A stretch of DNA of 64,000 bases from contig NZ_JAAAPJ010000005.1 in the NCBI RefSeq assembly GCF_009909145.1, forward strand, positions 1-64,000. Direction: 5' to 3'. Origin of the DNA: Corallococcus silvisoli. Its GTDB lineage: Bacteria; Myxococcota; Myxococcia; Myxococcales; Myxococcaceae. Within the stretch, counting starts at the first letter, position 1; each line of letters starts with the position of its first letter. Shown here in pieces: positions 26,708 to 37,000 of this stretch. The notes beneath the pieces were generated by a model. That model had not been told where the DNA came from, did no database searches, and saw only the letters and a list, made by a program, of their open reading frames with translations. The position numbers and the translations under genes are program-made.

Positions 26708-26741
26708 AGAAGGCCCGACCCGGGGGGGGATCGGACCTTCT
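26708..26741 (-). terminator. Hairpin terminator after the upstream cold-shock gene
   Basis: On the minus strand AGAAGGTCCGA pairs with TCGGGCCTTCT across a C/G-rich loop, followed by GTCTTTC. It lies 27 bases past the stop of the gene at 26768-26971 and separates the two csp transcription units. Confidence 0.65.
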
Positions 26742-26767
26742 CGGGGTGCATCACGACGTCGTCAGGC

Positions 26768-26971
26768 TCAGGCCGCGCGAACGTTCTGCGCCTGCAGGCC
26801 CTTGGGGCCCTTGGCGACTTCGAACTCCACCTTCTGGCCCTCGGCCAGGGTGCGGAAGCCGTCCATGTTGATGGCGGTGTGGTGGCAGAACACGTCCTCG
26901 CCGCCGCCATCCTGGGTGATGAAGCCGAAGCCCTTCGCGTCGTTGAACCACTTCACGGTACCAGTCGCCAT
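26768..26971 (-). CDS. Cold-shock protein (CspA family), copy 2
   Basis: 67 residues, beginning [20 protein letters not shown] and ending AQNVRAA. It is the same single cold-shock domain as copy 1, with RNP1 KGFGFI and the EDVFCHH segment. Differences from copy 1 cluster in the middle loop ([12 protein letters not shown] versus [12 protein letters not shown]). It has its own leader and terminator, so the two copies can be regulated separately. Role as RNA chaperone is inferred from the family. Confidence 0.97.
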   Translation of the reverse strand: MATGTVKWFNDAKGFGFITQDGGGEDVFCHHTAINMDGFRTLAEGQKVEFEVAKGPKGLQAQNVRAA

Positions 26972-27055
26972 TGCCGTTCTTCTTTCATCGCGGACAGGAA
27001 GAGTCGCCGTCCGGTCCTACAGAGTTCAACCCTACAAGACGGGCGCGAGCCTAAG
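26972..27055 (-). promoter_or_regulatory. Conserved leader of cold-shock gene copy 2
   Basis: Matches the leader of copy 1 over about 80 bases, with only scattered substitutions. The match ends close to the GCGC-rich segment at 27045-27060, which probably marks the edge of the duplicated unit. No clear -10 element could be fixed by eye. Confidence 0.65.
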
Positions 27056-27093
27056 CGCCCGTCCCAGGCGAAGTCCACTTCCCGTTCAGGGCC

Positions 27094-28959
27094 TCACCAC
27101 CCGCACTTCTGGCCCTTGTTCTGCTCCTGGAGCCAGCGGCGCAGCGGCGCGAAGTACTCCAGCATCGGCGTGGCATCCATCTGGCGGGTGCCCGTCATCG
27201 CGGCCAGCGCGTCCGGCCAGGGCTTGCTCGCGCCCAGCTCCAGCATCGCCTGGAGCCGCTGACCCGCGGCCTTGTTGCCGTAGATGGAGCACTCGTTGAG
27301 GGGGCCCTGGATGCCGGCCGCCTCGCACAGCGCCTTGTGGAACTGGAACTGGAGGATCCGCGCGAGGAAGTAGCGCGTGTAGGGCACGTTGGCGGGCACG
27401 TGGTACTTGGCGCCCGCATCGAAGTCCTGCTCCGTGCGGGCCACCGGCGCGGACACGCCCTGGTACTTCGTGCGCATCGCCCACCAGCTCTTGTTGTAGT
27501 CCGCCGGCTTCACCTTGCCGCTGAACACGTCCCAGCGCCACTGGTCCACCAGCAGGCCGAAGGGCAGGAAGGCCACCTTCTCCAGCGCGTCCTTGAGCTG
27601 GAGGTTGATGACGTTCTTGTCGTTCTTCTCCACCGCGCTCAGCAGGCCCGCCTGCTGGAGGTAGGCCGGGGTGATGGAGAGCGTGAGCGCGTCGCCAATG
27701 GCCTCGTGGAAGCCGTCGTTGGCGCCGGCCTGAAAGAGGACGGGGAGCTTGTAGTAGTACGTGTAGTAGTAGTCGTGGCCCAGCTCGTGGTGGATGGTGA
27801 CCAGGTCCTCCTCGGTGGGCTTGATGCACATCTTGATGCGCAGGTCGTTGTCGTACGTCACGTCCCACGCGGAGGCGTGGCAGACGACGTCGCGGTCGCG
27901 CGGCTTGGTGAACTGCGAGCGCTCCCAGAAGGTCTGCGGCAGCGGCTTGAGGCCCAGCGAGGTGAAGAACTTCTCCCCCAGCTTCACCATCTTCTCCGCG
28001 TCATAGCCCTGCTTCACCAGCGCGGAGCCCACGTCCAGGCTGGCCTGACCGGGGAACGGCTCCACCAGCGGGTAGATGTTGTTCCACTCCTGCGCCCACA
28101 TGTTGCCCAGCAGGTGCGCGGGGATGGGCTTGCCCGCGGGCACCTTCGCCTCGCCGTACTGCTTCGCGAGCCGGCCGCGCACGTAGCAGTGCAGCTCGTC
28201 GTACATGGGCTTGACCTGGCCCCAGAGGCGCTGCGCCTCCTGCTCGAACTCCGCGGGCGTCATGTCGTAGGACGACCGCCACAGCGTGCCCAGGTCGCTG
28301 AAGCCGATGTCCTTCGCGCCCGCGTTGGAGAGGTCCACCAGCTGCGTGTAGAGCGGGCGCATGGGGCGGCTGATGGCGTGCCAGCCCTGCCAGGCCTCCA
28401 GCAGCTCATCCGCGTCGCGGCTCTCCGCCATCACGTCGGACAGCTCCTCCAGGTCGCGGCACTTCCCCTTGCCGTCCTTGCCGCAGTACTTGCCCTTGCC
28501 GTACAGGCCCTCCAGCTTCGCGGCGGTGGCGGCCAGCTCCGCGCGCTGGGCGGGGTTCGCCGGGGCGGGCAGCGTCTGGGACACGCGCAAGAGGTGCAGC
28601 ATCCGCGCGGTGTCCGCGTCCAGCTTCAGCCCGTCGAAGCGGCGCGAATCCTTGATGGCGTTGTTGACGTAGGCCATCACCTCTTCGTTGACGGAGGCCG
28701 CGTTGCGCTCCGTGTCGTCGGTGATGTACGTGCTCTTGATCCACTCGGCGGTGGCCTGCCGGGTCCAGAGCTGCTTCAGGTCCGCGTTGAGCTTCTCGGC
28801 GAACTGCTTCGCCTCCGCGGGCGTGGCCTTCGCGGACTTGGCCGGCGGGGCCTTCGCCGCGGGAGCGGGCGTCGTCTGCGCGACCGCGGCGGGGGCCGCG
28901 AGCGACAGGGCGGCCAGGGCCGCGCGCAACAGGGACTGCGAGGTGGGGGAGCGGGTCAT
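27094..28959 (-). CDS. M2-family metallopeptidase (peptidyl-dipeptidase A, ACE-like)
   Basis: 621 residues from ATG 28959 (a GTG at 28971 would add four). A signal peptide (LLRAALAALSLAAPAAVAQ) and an Ala/Pro/Lys linker precede a complete M2 domain. The zinc site is HHELGHDYYYTYYYKLP with the third ligand in GFHEAIGDALTLS, as in angiotensin-converting enzyme. The chloride and substrate regions near RDRDVVCHASAWDV and YTRYFLARILQFQFH are also present. Bacterial ACE-like enzymes remove C-terminal dipeptides from peptides in the periplasm. Its length matches the single-domain family. Transcription is divergent from the DHH gene. Confidence 0.93.
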   Translation of the reverse strand: MTRSPTSQSLLRAALAALSLAAPAAVAQTTPAPAAKAPPAKSAKATPAEAKQFAEKLNADLKQLWTRQATAEWIKSTYITDDTERNAASVNEEVMAYVNNAIKDSRRFDGLKLDADTARMLHLLRVSQTLPAPANPAQRAELAATAAKLEGLYGKGKYCGKDGKGKCRDLEELSDVMAESRDADELLEAWQGWHAISRPMRPLYTQLVDLSNAGAKDIGFSDLGTLWRSSYDMTPAEFEQEAQRLWGQVKPMYDELHCYVRGRLAKQYGEAKVPAGKPIPAHLLGNMWAQEWNNIYPLVEPFPGQASLDVGSALVKQGYDAEKMVKLGEKFFTSLGLKPLPQTFWERSQFTKPRDRDVVCHASAWDVTYDNDLRIKMCIKPTEEDLVTIHHELGHDYYYTYYYKLPVLFQAGANDGFHEAIGDALTLSITPAYLQQAGLLSAVEKNDKNVINLQLKDALEKVAFLPFGLLVDQWRWDVFSGKVKPADYNKSWWAMRTKYQGVSAPVARTEQDFDAGAKYHVPANVPYTRYFLARILQFQFHKALCEAAGIQGPLNECSIYGNKAAGQRLQAMLELGASKPWPDALAAMTGTRQMDATPMLEYFAPLRRWLQEQNKGQKCGW

Positions 28960-29173
28960 GGGCGCGGACACTATGGGAAGTGCCCTGCCCTCGCACCCGC
29001 GAAGTCATGGCGCCCGCGCGCCCTCGGCCCAGCGGGGATGACGCATCCGTGCATCCCGACGCAGTGCGAAAACCGCGCGCCGCCCACGTCCGCGCGCCGT
29101 GGCCGTCCGGGGAGCGGCCAGCCGCGACGGGCGAACCCTGCCGAGCTGATACAGGCAGTGACAGTTTTGCTTC

Positions 29174-30262
29174 ATGTTGCTCGGACACACCCGGGATGCG
29201 CGGTGGCCCGCCCCCGCGGCGGCGCTGGAGCAGGCGCGCGAGTTCCTGGTGGCGTGCCGGGACCGGCACGTGCTCGTGGCCCCGCGTACGGACGTGGATG
29301 GGCTCACGTCCGGCGTGCTGATGCTGCGAGCGCTCCAGTCACTGGGAGCCCGTCCGACCGCGCGCCTGCCGGGCAAGGGGGAGGACATCCACCATCCGGC
29401 CTTCCTCGAGCGGCTGGCGGCCTCCTCGGTGGAGGCACTGGTCGTGCTGGCCATGGGCACCCGCGCCGACCCCTTGCTGCCCGGAGTGCCCACGCTCATC
29501 GTCGGCCCTCCCGCATCGGACGACGCCCCACCCGGCGCGCGAGTGCTCACCGCGCACGGCCACGAGCCCGTGGCGAGCACGAGCTTGCTGACGTACGTGT
29601 TGACGTCGTCGTTCGTCGTGCCCGGTCCGCTCGAGTGGCTGGCGGTGTTGGGGACGGTGGCGGCCCTGGGCGCGGACGCGCCGATGCCATTCCTCAAGGA
29701 CGCGCTGCGACGCGCGAAGCGCACGGCCATCACGGAGTCGGTGGCCCTGCTCAACGCGGCCCGCCGTTCGAGCCGGTTCGCGGCCCCGCTGGCGATGCAG
29801 GTGTTGCTGCGCGCGGGCGGCGCCGCGGACATCGCGGAGGGGCGCGTGCCCGGCGTGGACGCGCTGCGCGACTGCCGCCTGGAGGTGCAACGCGAAGTGG
29901 CCCGGTGCGCGAGGACGCCACCGCGCTTCGCGGGCCACCAGGCGCTCCTGCTGTTCAGCTCCGAGGCGCGCGTGCACTCGCTGGTGGCGATGCGCTGGGT
30001 GCAGCGGCTGCCAGAGCACACCCTCATCGCCGCCAACACCGGCTATCTGCCGGGCAGGGTGGATTTCGTGATCAGAGGCCGCGCGCAGATGGAGCTGCCC
30101 GAGCCGCTCCGGGGCCTCGTCCCGGCAGCTCCGGGTGATGCGTTCGCGCGGGCCATACGAGGCAGCCTGCCACCCGGCGAGTTCCTGCGCCTGATGGACG
30201 CGCTGGGCTTCCGGGGGCTGAGCAGCCGGGACGTCGAGCGGCGCGGCGTGGCGCCCGGGTGA
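29174..30262 (+). CDS. DHH-type phosphoesterase-like protein, degenerate
   Basis: 362 residues. The start of a DHH/RecJ domain is clear: LVAPRTDVDGLTSGVLMLRA (DxD at about 40-42), like the first motif of RecJ and nano-RNases. The later DHH and GHGxN motifs of active enzymes are not seen: the region expected to carry D-H-H reads LTAHGHEPVASTSLLTYVL, which keeps only an HGH. A C-terminal DHHA1-like part covers roughly residues 240-340. It may bind nucleic acid or cyclic dinucleotides without full activity. No Shine-Dalgarno sequence is obvious before the ATG. Confidence 0.7.
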   Translation: MLLGHTRDARWPAPAAALEQAREFLVACRDRHVLVAPRTDVDGLTSGVLMLRALQSLGARPTARLPGKGEDIHHPAFLERLAASSVEALVVLAMGTRADPLLPGVPTLIVGPPASDDAPPGARVLTAHGHEPVASTSLLTYVLTSSFVVPGPLEWLAVLGTVAALGADAPMPFLKDALRRAKRTAITESVALLNAARRSSRFAAPLAMQVLLRAGGAADIAEGRVPGVDALRDCRLEVQREVARCARTPPRFAGHQALLLFSSEARVHSLVAMRWVQRLPEHTLIAANTGYLPGRVDFVIRGRAQMELPEPLRGLVPAAPGDAFARAIRGSLPPGEFLRLMDALGFRGLSSRDVERRGVAPG

Positions 30263-30281
30263 CGCGGAGGCCCGTTGCGAT

Positions 30282-30839
30282 ATGACGGGGCGGATGCTCC
30301 GCGCCCTCCCCGCCCTCCTCTTCTTCTCGCTGTGCTTCGCCTGCGGTCCAACGAACGACGACCCGCCCACGCCCGGCGGCGAGGGCTGCGAGCGCTTCTC
30401 CTTCCCGCTGTCCGACTCCAGCGCGGCCAACCACGTGAGTTCATGCAGCAGCACGGGGTGCGGCAACGGGGAGAACCCGCCCAACTCCGGCATGCACTGC
30501 CCCACGTGGCTGTCGTGCCGCAGCTTCGACACGGAGCAGCCGCGCTGCTCGTGGATCCACAACCTGGAGCACGGGCACGCGGTGTTCCTCTACAACTGCC
30601 CGGATGGCTGCCCTGACGACGTCGCGAAGCTGGAGGCCGCGCAGGCCCGGGCGGCCGTGGGCAGCAACGGCGTGCGCCGAGCGCTCGTCACCCCGGACTC
30701 GCAGCTCCCCAAGCGCTTCGCCGCGCTCCTCTGGCGCCGCACGTACCTGATGGACTCCGTGGATCCGGAGGCCCTCACGTGCCTGCTCGCGCTCCAGGAC
30801 GTGGACGCCAACGAACCCGGCTTGAGCTGCCCTCCATGA
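30282..30839 (+). CDS. DUF3105 domain lipoprotein
   Basis: 185 residues. A signal peptide ends with a lipobox (LFFSLCFAC). The mature part carries several cysteines (SSCSSTGCGNGE, MHCPTWLSCRSF, CSW) and the DUF3105 hallmark WIHNLEHGHAVFLYNCPDGC, in which the HNLEHG residues may bind a metal. The family is found in secreted or membrane-anchored proteins of unknown role. An in-frame ATG at 30294 is an alternative start. It ends 195 bases before the NRPS gene, with a GC-rich hairpin (30881-30905) in between. Confidence 0.85.
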   Translation: MTGRMLRALPALLFFSLCFACGPTNDDPPTPGGEGCERFSFPLSDSSAANHVSSCSSTGCGNGENPPNSGMHCPTWLSCRSFDTEQPRCSWIHNLEHGHAVFLYNCPDGCPDDVAKLEAAQARAAVGSNGVRRALVTPDSQLPKRFAALLWRRTYLMDSVDPEALTCLLALQDVDANEPGLSCPP

Positions 30840-30928
30840 AACAGCTGTGACAACTGGATAAAAGGCAGACACGTCGAAATCCTCCCTGCCAGGACGGTGG
30901 GGAGGCAGCCGACCTTGCGCGCGCTGCG

Positions 30929-30943
30929 TTAAAGTCTCTTTAA
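30929..30943. promoter_or_regulatory. Palindrome TTAAAG-TCT-CTTTAA upstream of the NRPS
   Basis: A perfect 6+6 inverted repeat with a 3-base centre lies about 90 bases before the NRPS start, in an AT-rich island within GC-rich DNA. It could be an operator or part of a promoter for the NRPS gene. No regulator gene is adjacent. Confidence 0.4.
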
Positions 30944-31033
30944 TCCGAGACACGCGCCGCCCTCGTTGCATCCGCTTCCGTGTCCTGCGCGGCGGCACTG
31001 ACTCCCCCCTCATCGTCGGGGTGGCGCGTCGAC

Positions 31034-34000
31034 ATGACCGACACCGTCGACGCCCCCCTTCCGTCGTCCAGCCTGTTCGCTCGAAGCATCGCTGAGGCCT
31101 TCGAGGCGCAGGTCGCCCTTCGTCCCCAGGCCATCGCCATCCGCTGTGATGGGCAGCAGCTCACGTACGCGGAGTTGAATGCGCGAGCGAACCGGCTCGC
31201 GGGCTGGCTGAAGGCCTGGGGCGTGGGCCGGGTGCACCCACAAGTGGGCGTCTGCCTTCCCCGCTCGGTGGACCTGCTCGTGACGCTGGTGGGCATCCTC
31301 AAGGCGGGGGGCGCCTACGTGCCGCTCGATCCGGAGTACCCGTCGGAGCGGCTCGCGTACATGGCCACGAACTCGTGCGTGCGGATCATCGTCACGCACG
31401 CCGCGTTGGGGTCGCGGCTGCCCGTGGGGGACTGGCGAACGCTCTGCCTGGACACCCAGGCGGACGCGCTGGCGGACTTCAGCGACCGGACCGCTCCGTG
31501 CGACGTCGTCGAGGACGACCTCGCTTATGTCATCTTCACGTCCGGATCCACGGGGCGGCCCAAGGGCGTGTGCGTGACCCACCGGGGCGTGCTGCGGCTG
31601 GTGCTGGACCCGAACTACGGGCACCTGGGGCCGGACGAGGTGATGTTGCAGCTGGCGCCGGTGGCCTTCGACGCGTCCACGTTCGAGATCTGGGGCGCGC
31701 TGCTCAACGGCGGCTGTCTGGCGGTGTTCTCGCGGGGTGCGGCGGCGCTGGACGAGCTGGGCGACTTCCTGCGCCAGGAGCAGGTGACGACGGCGTTCCT
31801 CACCACCGGTCTGTTCAACACGCTGGTGGATCAGGGGCTGCCGGGCACGGAGCCGCTGCGGCAGCTCTACACGGGCGGCGAGGCGATGTCCCTCCCCCAC
31901 GCCCGCCGGGCGCTGGAGGCCCTGCCGCGGACGCGCATCATCAACTGCTACGGCCCCACCGAGAACACCAGCTTCACGACCTGCCAGACCTTGCGCGCGC
32001 CGCTCGGCGCGGAGTCCGTGCCCATCGGACAGGCCGTCTCCGGCACGAGCGTCCACGTGCTGGACGCCGCGGGCCGCGAAGTTCCCACGGGGGTCGTGGG
32101 CGAGCTGTACACGGGCGGCAGCGGCGTCGCGTGGGGCTATTGGGAACGTCCCGACCTCACCGCGGAGAGGTTCCTACCGGATCCCTTCAGCACGGAGCCG
32201 GGCGCGCGCATGTACCGCACGGGGGACCTCACGCGGCGGCTCGACGACGGCGCGCTGGACTTCATGGGGCGCGCCGACAACCAGGTGAAGGTGCGCGGCT
32301 TCCGCATCGAGCCGGGAGAGATTGAAGCGGCGCTGCGGCTCCAGGCCTCCGTCAAGGAGGCCATCGTGCTGGTGCGCGAGGATGTGCCCGGGGACCGGCG
32401 GCTCGTGGCGTACGTCACGGCCTCCGTGCCCCTGACGGCGCCGGCGCTGCGGGCCCACCTGAAGGCGCACCTGCCCGCGCACATGCTGCCCTCGGCGATC
32501 GTCGTGCTGTCCGCGATGCCCCTCAGCGCCAGCGGCAAGGTGGAGCGCAAGGCCTTGCCGGATCCACGCGACTGCCCGGGGGCGGAGGAGGACTTCGTCG
32601 CGCCAGGGACCGAGCTGGAGCGCACCGTCGCGCGGGTCTGGTCGGACGTGCTGCGCGTGGAGGCCATCAGCGCCACCGCGAACTTCTTCGAGCTGGGCGG
32701 GCAGTCCCTCCTGGCCACGCAGGCCATCGGCCGGCTGCGCGATGCGCTCCAACGCCCCGTGGCCATGCGCTCCTTGTTCGCGAACCCCATCCTCCGGGAC
32801 TTCGCCGCGGCGCTGGAGGCGGCTCCGCCGGTGACGGAGCGCTCCGAGGCCCCCCTCCTTCCGTGCACCGACGCGGCACGGGAGCAGCTGTCCTTCGCGC
32901 AGCAGCGGCTGTGGTTCCTGGACCGGTGGATGCCGGGCTCGGCGCTGTACTCGCTGCCGATGGCGTTCCGGCTGGAGGGGCCGGTGGATGCGGCCGTGTT
33001 GGAGCAGGCGCTCCAGGCCGTCGTGGACCGGCACGAAGCCCTGCGCACCACCTTCCCCGGCGAAGGCGTCGCGGTGCAGCGCGTCGCCACGCGGATGCCC
33101 GTGACGTTGGAGCGCGCGGAGACACGGACGGAGGAGGAGACCCTCGCGTGCATGCAGCGCGAGGCGGAGCGGCCCTTCGACCTCGCTCAGGGGCCGCTGT
33201 GCCGCGCGTCGCTCTTGCGTGAAGCGGAGTCGAGCCACGTCCTGGTGCTCAACCTGCACCACATCGTCTCCGACGGCTGGTCGTTCGGGCTGCTGTATCG
33301 CGAGCTGTCCGCGGAGTACCGGGCGCGGACCCTGGGAAGCACGGCGGCCCTGGAACCGCTGCCCATCCAATACCCGGACTACGCGGCGTGGCAGCGCCAG
33401 TGGCTCCAAGGCGACGTGCTCCAGCAGGAGCTGGAGTTCTGGAAGCACCAGCTCGCGGACGTGCCGCAGGTGCTGGAGCTGCCAACCGACCGGCCGCGTC
33501 CCGCCGTGCAGCGGTTCGAGGGAGACATCCATCGCTTCACGATCCCCTCGCGGCTCCACGGCGCCCTGGTGGAGCTGGCTCGCGGCGAAGGCGCCACGCT
33601 GTTCATGACCCTGCTCACGGGCTTCCAGGTCCTGCTGTCGCGCTACAGCGGCCAGCGCGACTTCGTGGTGGGCACCCCCATCGCGAACCGGACGCGCAAG
33701 GAGCTGGAAGGCCTCATCGGCTTCTTCGTCAACACGCTCCCCCTCCGCGCGCGCTTCGACGGCGCACCCTCGTTCCTCCAGCTCCTGGCCCAGGTGCGCG
33801 ACCGCGCGCTGGAGGCCTATGCCCACCAGCACCTGCCCTTCGAGAAGCTGGTCGAGGCGCTCCACGTCGAACGGGATGCAAGCCGGACACCGCTCATCCA
33901 GGTGCTGTTCGCGCTCCAGAACGCCCCCACGTCGGAGCTCCAGCTCCCGCACGTCGCCGTCACCCCGCTGACGCTGAACACGCGCACGTCCAAGTTCGAT

Positions 34001-37000
34001 CTGTTCCTCGCGCTGGAGGAGTCCGGGAACACGCTCACCGGATCGCTCGAATACGCCACGGCGCTCTTCGATGCGTCCACCATCGCGCGACTGACGGAGC
34101 ACTACCTCCAGGTCCTGCGATGCTTCGTGGAGGCGCCGGGGCGCGCCACGGGGGATGCGGTCTTCCTGTCGGAGCAGGAGCGGCGACAGGTGCTGCGGGA
34201 TTGGAACGCGTCGGCGCGTCCCTACCCTTCGGACCTGTCCGTCGTGGACGCCTTCGCGGTGCAGGTGGCTCAGCGGCCCCAGGCCATCGCCTTGAGCCAT
34301 GGCGCCGTGGCGCTCTCCTACGCGGAGCTGGATGCACGGGCGGAGCGGCTGGCCCGGCAGCTGCGGGGGCTCGGGGTCGGACGGCGCACGCCGCAGGTGG
34401 GGGTCTGCCTGCCGCGCTCCATCGACCTCATCGTGTCGCTCCTCGCCATCCTCAAGGCAGGCGGTGCCTATGTGCCGCTGGATCCGGAGCACCCCACCGA
34501 ACGCCTCGCGTTCATGGCCCGGGATGCGCGGCTGGTCGCCATCGTCACGCAGGAAGCGCTCGCGGCCGGATTGCCACCGGGCCCCTGGACGTCCGTGTGC
34601 ATGGACACTCCCTGGGAGGACACCCCGGGCCCGTCCGCGCCCGCCGCGGTGGCGCCGGTCGACCTGGCGCACGTCATCTACACGTCGGGCTCCACGGGCC
34701 AGCCGAAGGGCGTGTGCATCCCGCATCAGGGCGTCGTGCGGCTGGTGCTCAACCCCGACTACATGCGGCTCGCGCCCGGCGACCGGATGGCGCAGTCCAC
34801 GACCATCGCGTTCGACCTCTCCACGCTGGAGATCTGGGGCGCGCTGCTCAACGGCGCCACGCTGGTCCTGTTCTCCAAGGACGAGATCATCGACCCGGAC
34901 GTGCTGGCGGTCCGGCTCCAGGAAGAGCGCATCACGCACATGGTGCTGGCCACGGCCCTGTTCAACCACGTGGCGCGCTCGCGTCCGGAGGCCTTCCGTG
35001 ACCTGTCGTGGATGATCTTCGGCGGCGAGGCCGCGGACGTCACCAGCGTCAACGCGGTCCTCACGCAGGGCGGGCCCGCGGCGCTGATCAACGGCTACGG
35101 CCCCACGGAGAACACGTCATTCAGCACGTGGCATCGCGTGCCGCACGCGGGCGTCGACTCGGTGCCTATCGGGGGACCGCTCGCCAACAGCACGGCCTAT
35201 GTGCTCGATGCCCGGCTCCAGCTGGTTCCGCCGGGTGTCGTGGGCGAGCTGTTCGTGGGCGGCGACGGGCTGGCGCTCGGGTACTGGGACCGTCCGGGCC
35301 TCACCGCGGAGAAGTTCGTTCCCCACCCGTTCAGCGACACGCACGGCGCGCGGCTCTACCGCACCGGTGATCTGGTCCGGCAGCGCCGGGATGGCGTCCT
35401 GGAGTACGTCGGTCGCCGCGACCATCAGGTCAAGCTGCGCGGCTTCCGCATCGAACTGGGCGAAGTGGAAGCGGCCTTGCTTCAGCACCCCGCCGTCCGC
35501 GAAGCCCTGGTCCTGCTGCGCGAGGACAGCCCTGGCGACCGCAGGCTCGTCGCCTATGTGGCGACGGACGTCCTTGCCTCGGCGCTCCGCGACTTCCTCC
35601 AGGCCCGGCTGCCGAGCCACATGGTGCCCGCCGCGTTCGTGGTGATGGCATCGCTGCCCCTCACGCCCAACGGGAAGATCGACCGGCGTGCGTTGCCCGC
35701 TACTGAAGCGCCCTCCTCCGACGCGGAGGGGTTCATCGCGCCCAGGACTCCGCTCGAGGCCCGGGTGGCGGAGATCTGGTCCTCCGTCCTGGGAGGCCGC
35801 GAGGTGGGGGCGCACTCCCACTTCTTCGACCTGGGCGGCCATTCCCTGCTGGCCACGCAGGTGGTGTCGCGCGTTCGCGATGCGCTGGGCGTGGCCCTCC
35901 CCGTCCGCGCGATCTTCGAAGCGCCACGGCTGGAGGCGTTCGTCCGGATCGTGGAAGGACTGCTCGCGGCGGGAGACACGGGGGATGCCTCGCGGATCCC
36001 CGTGCTGCCTCGCGGCGATGAAGCGCTGCCGCTGTCCTTCGCGCAGGAGCGGCTGTGGTTCCTCGGCCGGCTCCATGACGCACCCGGCGTTTACAACATG
36101 CCCATGGCCCTGCGCCTGGACGGTCCCCTGGACGTCCCGGTGCTGCGCGCCAGCCTGGAAGCCATCCTCCTGCGGCATGAGGCCCTGCGCACCACGTTCC
36201 CGGACGGCGACAGCCCCACGCAGCACATCGACGGCCAGCCGAACCTCACGCTGGAGATCCAGAGCCTCGACGCGAGCGGACCGGACGATGCACGGGTCCA
36301 GGCACGCTTGAACCAGGAGGCGGTACGCGCCTTCGACATCGCACGGGGGCCCTTGTTCCGGGCGCTCCTGCTCCAGCTCGAAGGCCCGTGCTCGGTGTTG
36401 GTGCTCAACCTGCATCACATCGTGTCCGACGGTTGGTCCCTGGGCGTGCTGTACCGCGAGCTGTCCGAGGAGTACCGCGCCCGCCTCCAGGGCACCGAAC
36501 CAGACCTGTCCCCGCTGCCATTGCAGTACGCGGACTACGCGGCGTGGCAGCGCCAGTGGCTCCAGGGCGACGTGCTCCAGCGGCAGCTCGACTTCTGGAA
36601 GGCGCAGATCGCCGACGCGCCCCATGTTCTGGAGCTGCCCACGGACCGAGCCCGTCCCGCGGTGCAGCGGTTCGAGGGAGCGACCTTCCGCTTCACCTTG
36701 CCTGCGCCCCTCCGCAAGGCGCTGGAGGCCGTGGCACGCCAGGAAGGGGCCACGCTCTTCATGGCGCTGATGGCGGGCTTCCAGCTCCTGCTGTCCCGCT
36801 ACAGCGGCCAGCGCGACTTCATCGTCGGCACCCCCATCGCCAACCGCACCCGCCAGGAGCTGGAAGGCCTCATCGGCTTCTTCGTCAACACGCTCCCGCT
36901 TCGCGCACAGCTCCGCGACGGTGCCTCGTTCCGCGAAGTGCTTCGACAGGTGCGCGACCGGGCCCTGGGCGCCTACGCGCATCAGGAGCTTCCCTTTGAA

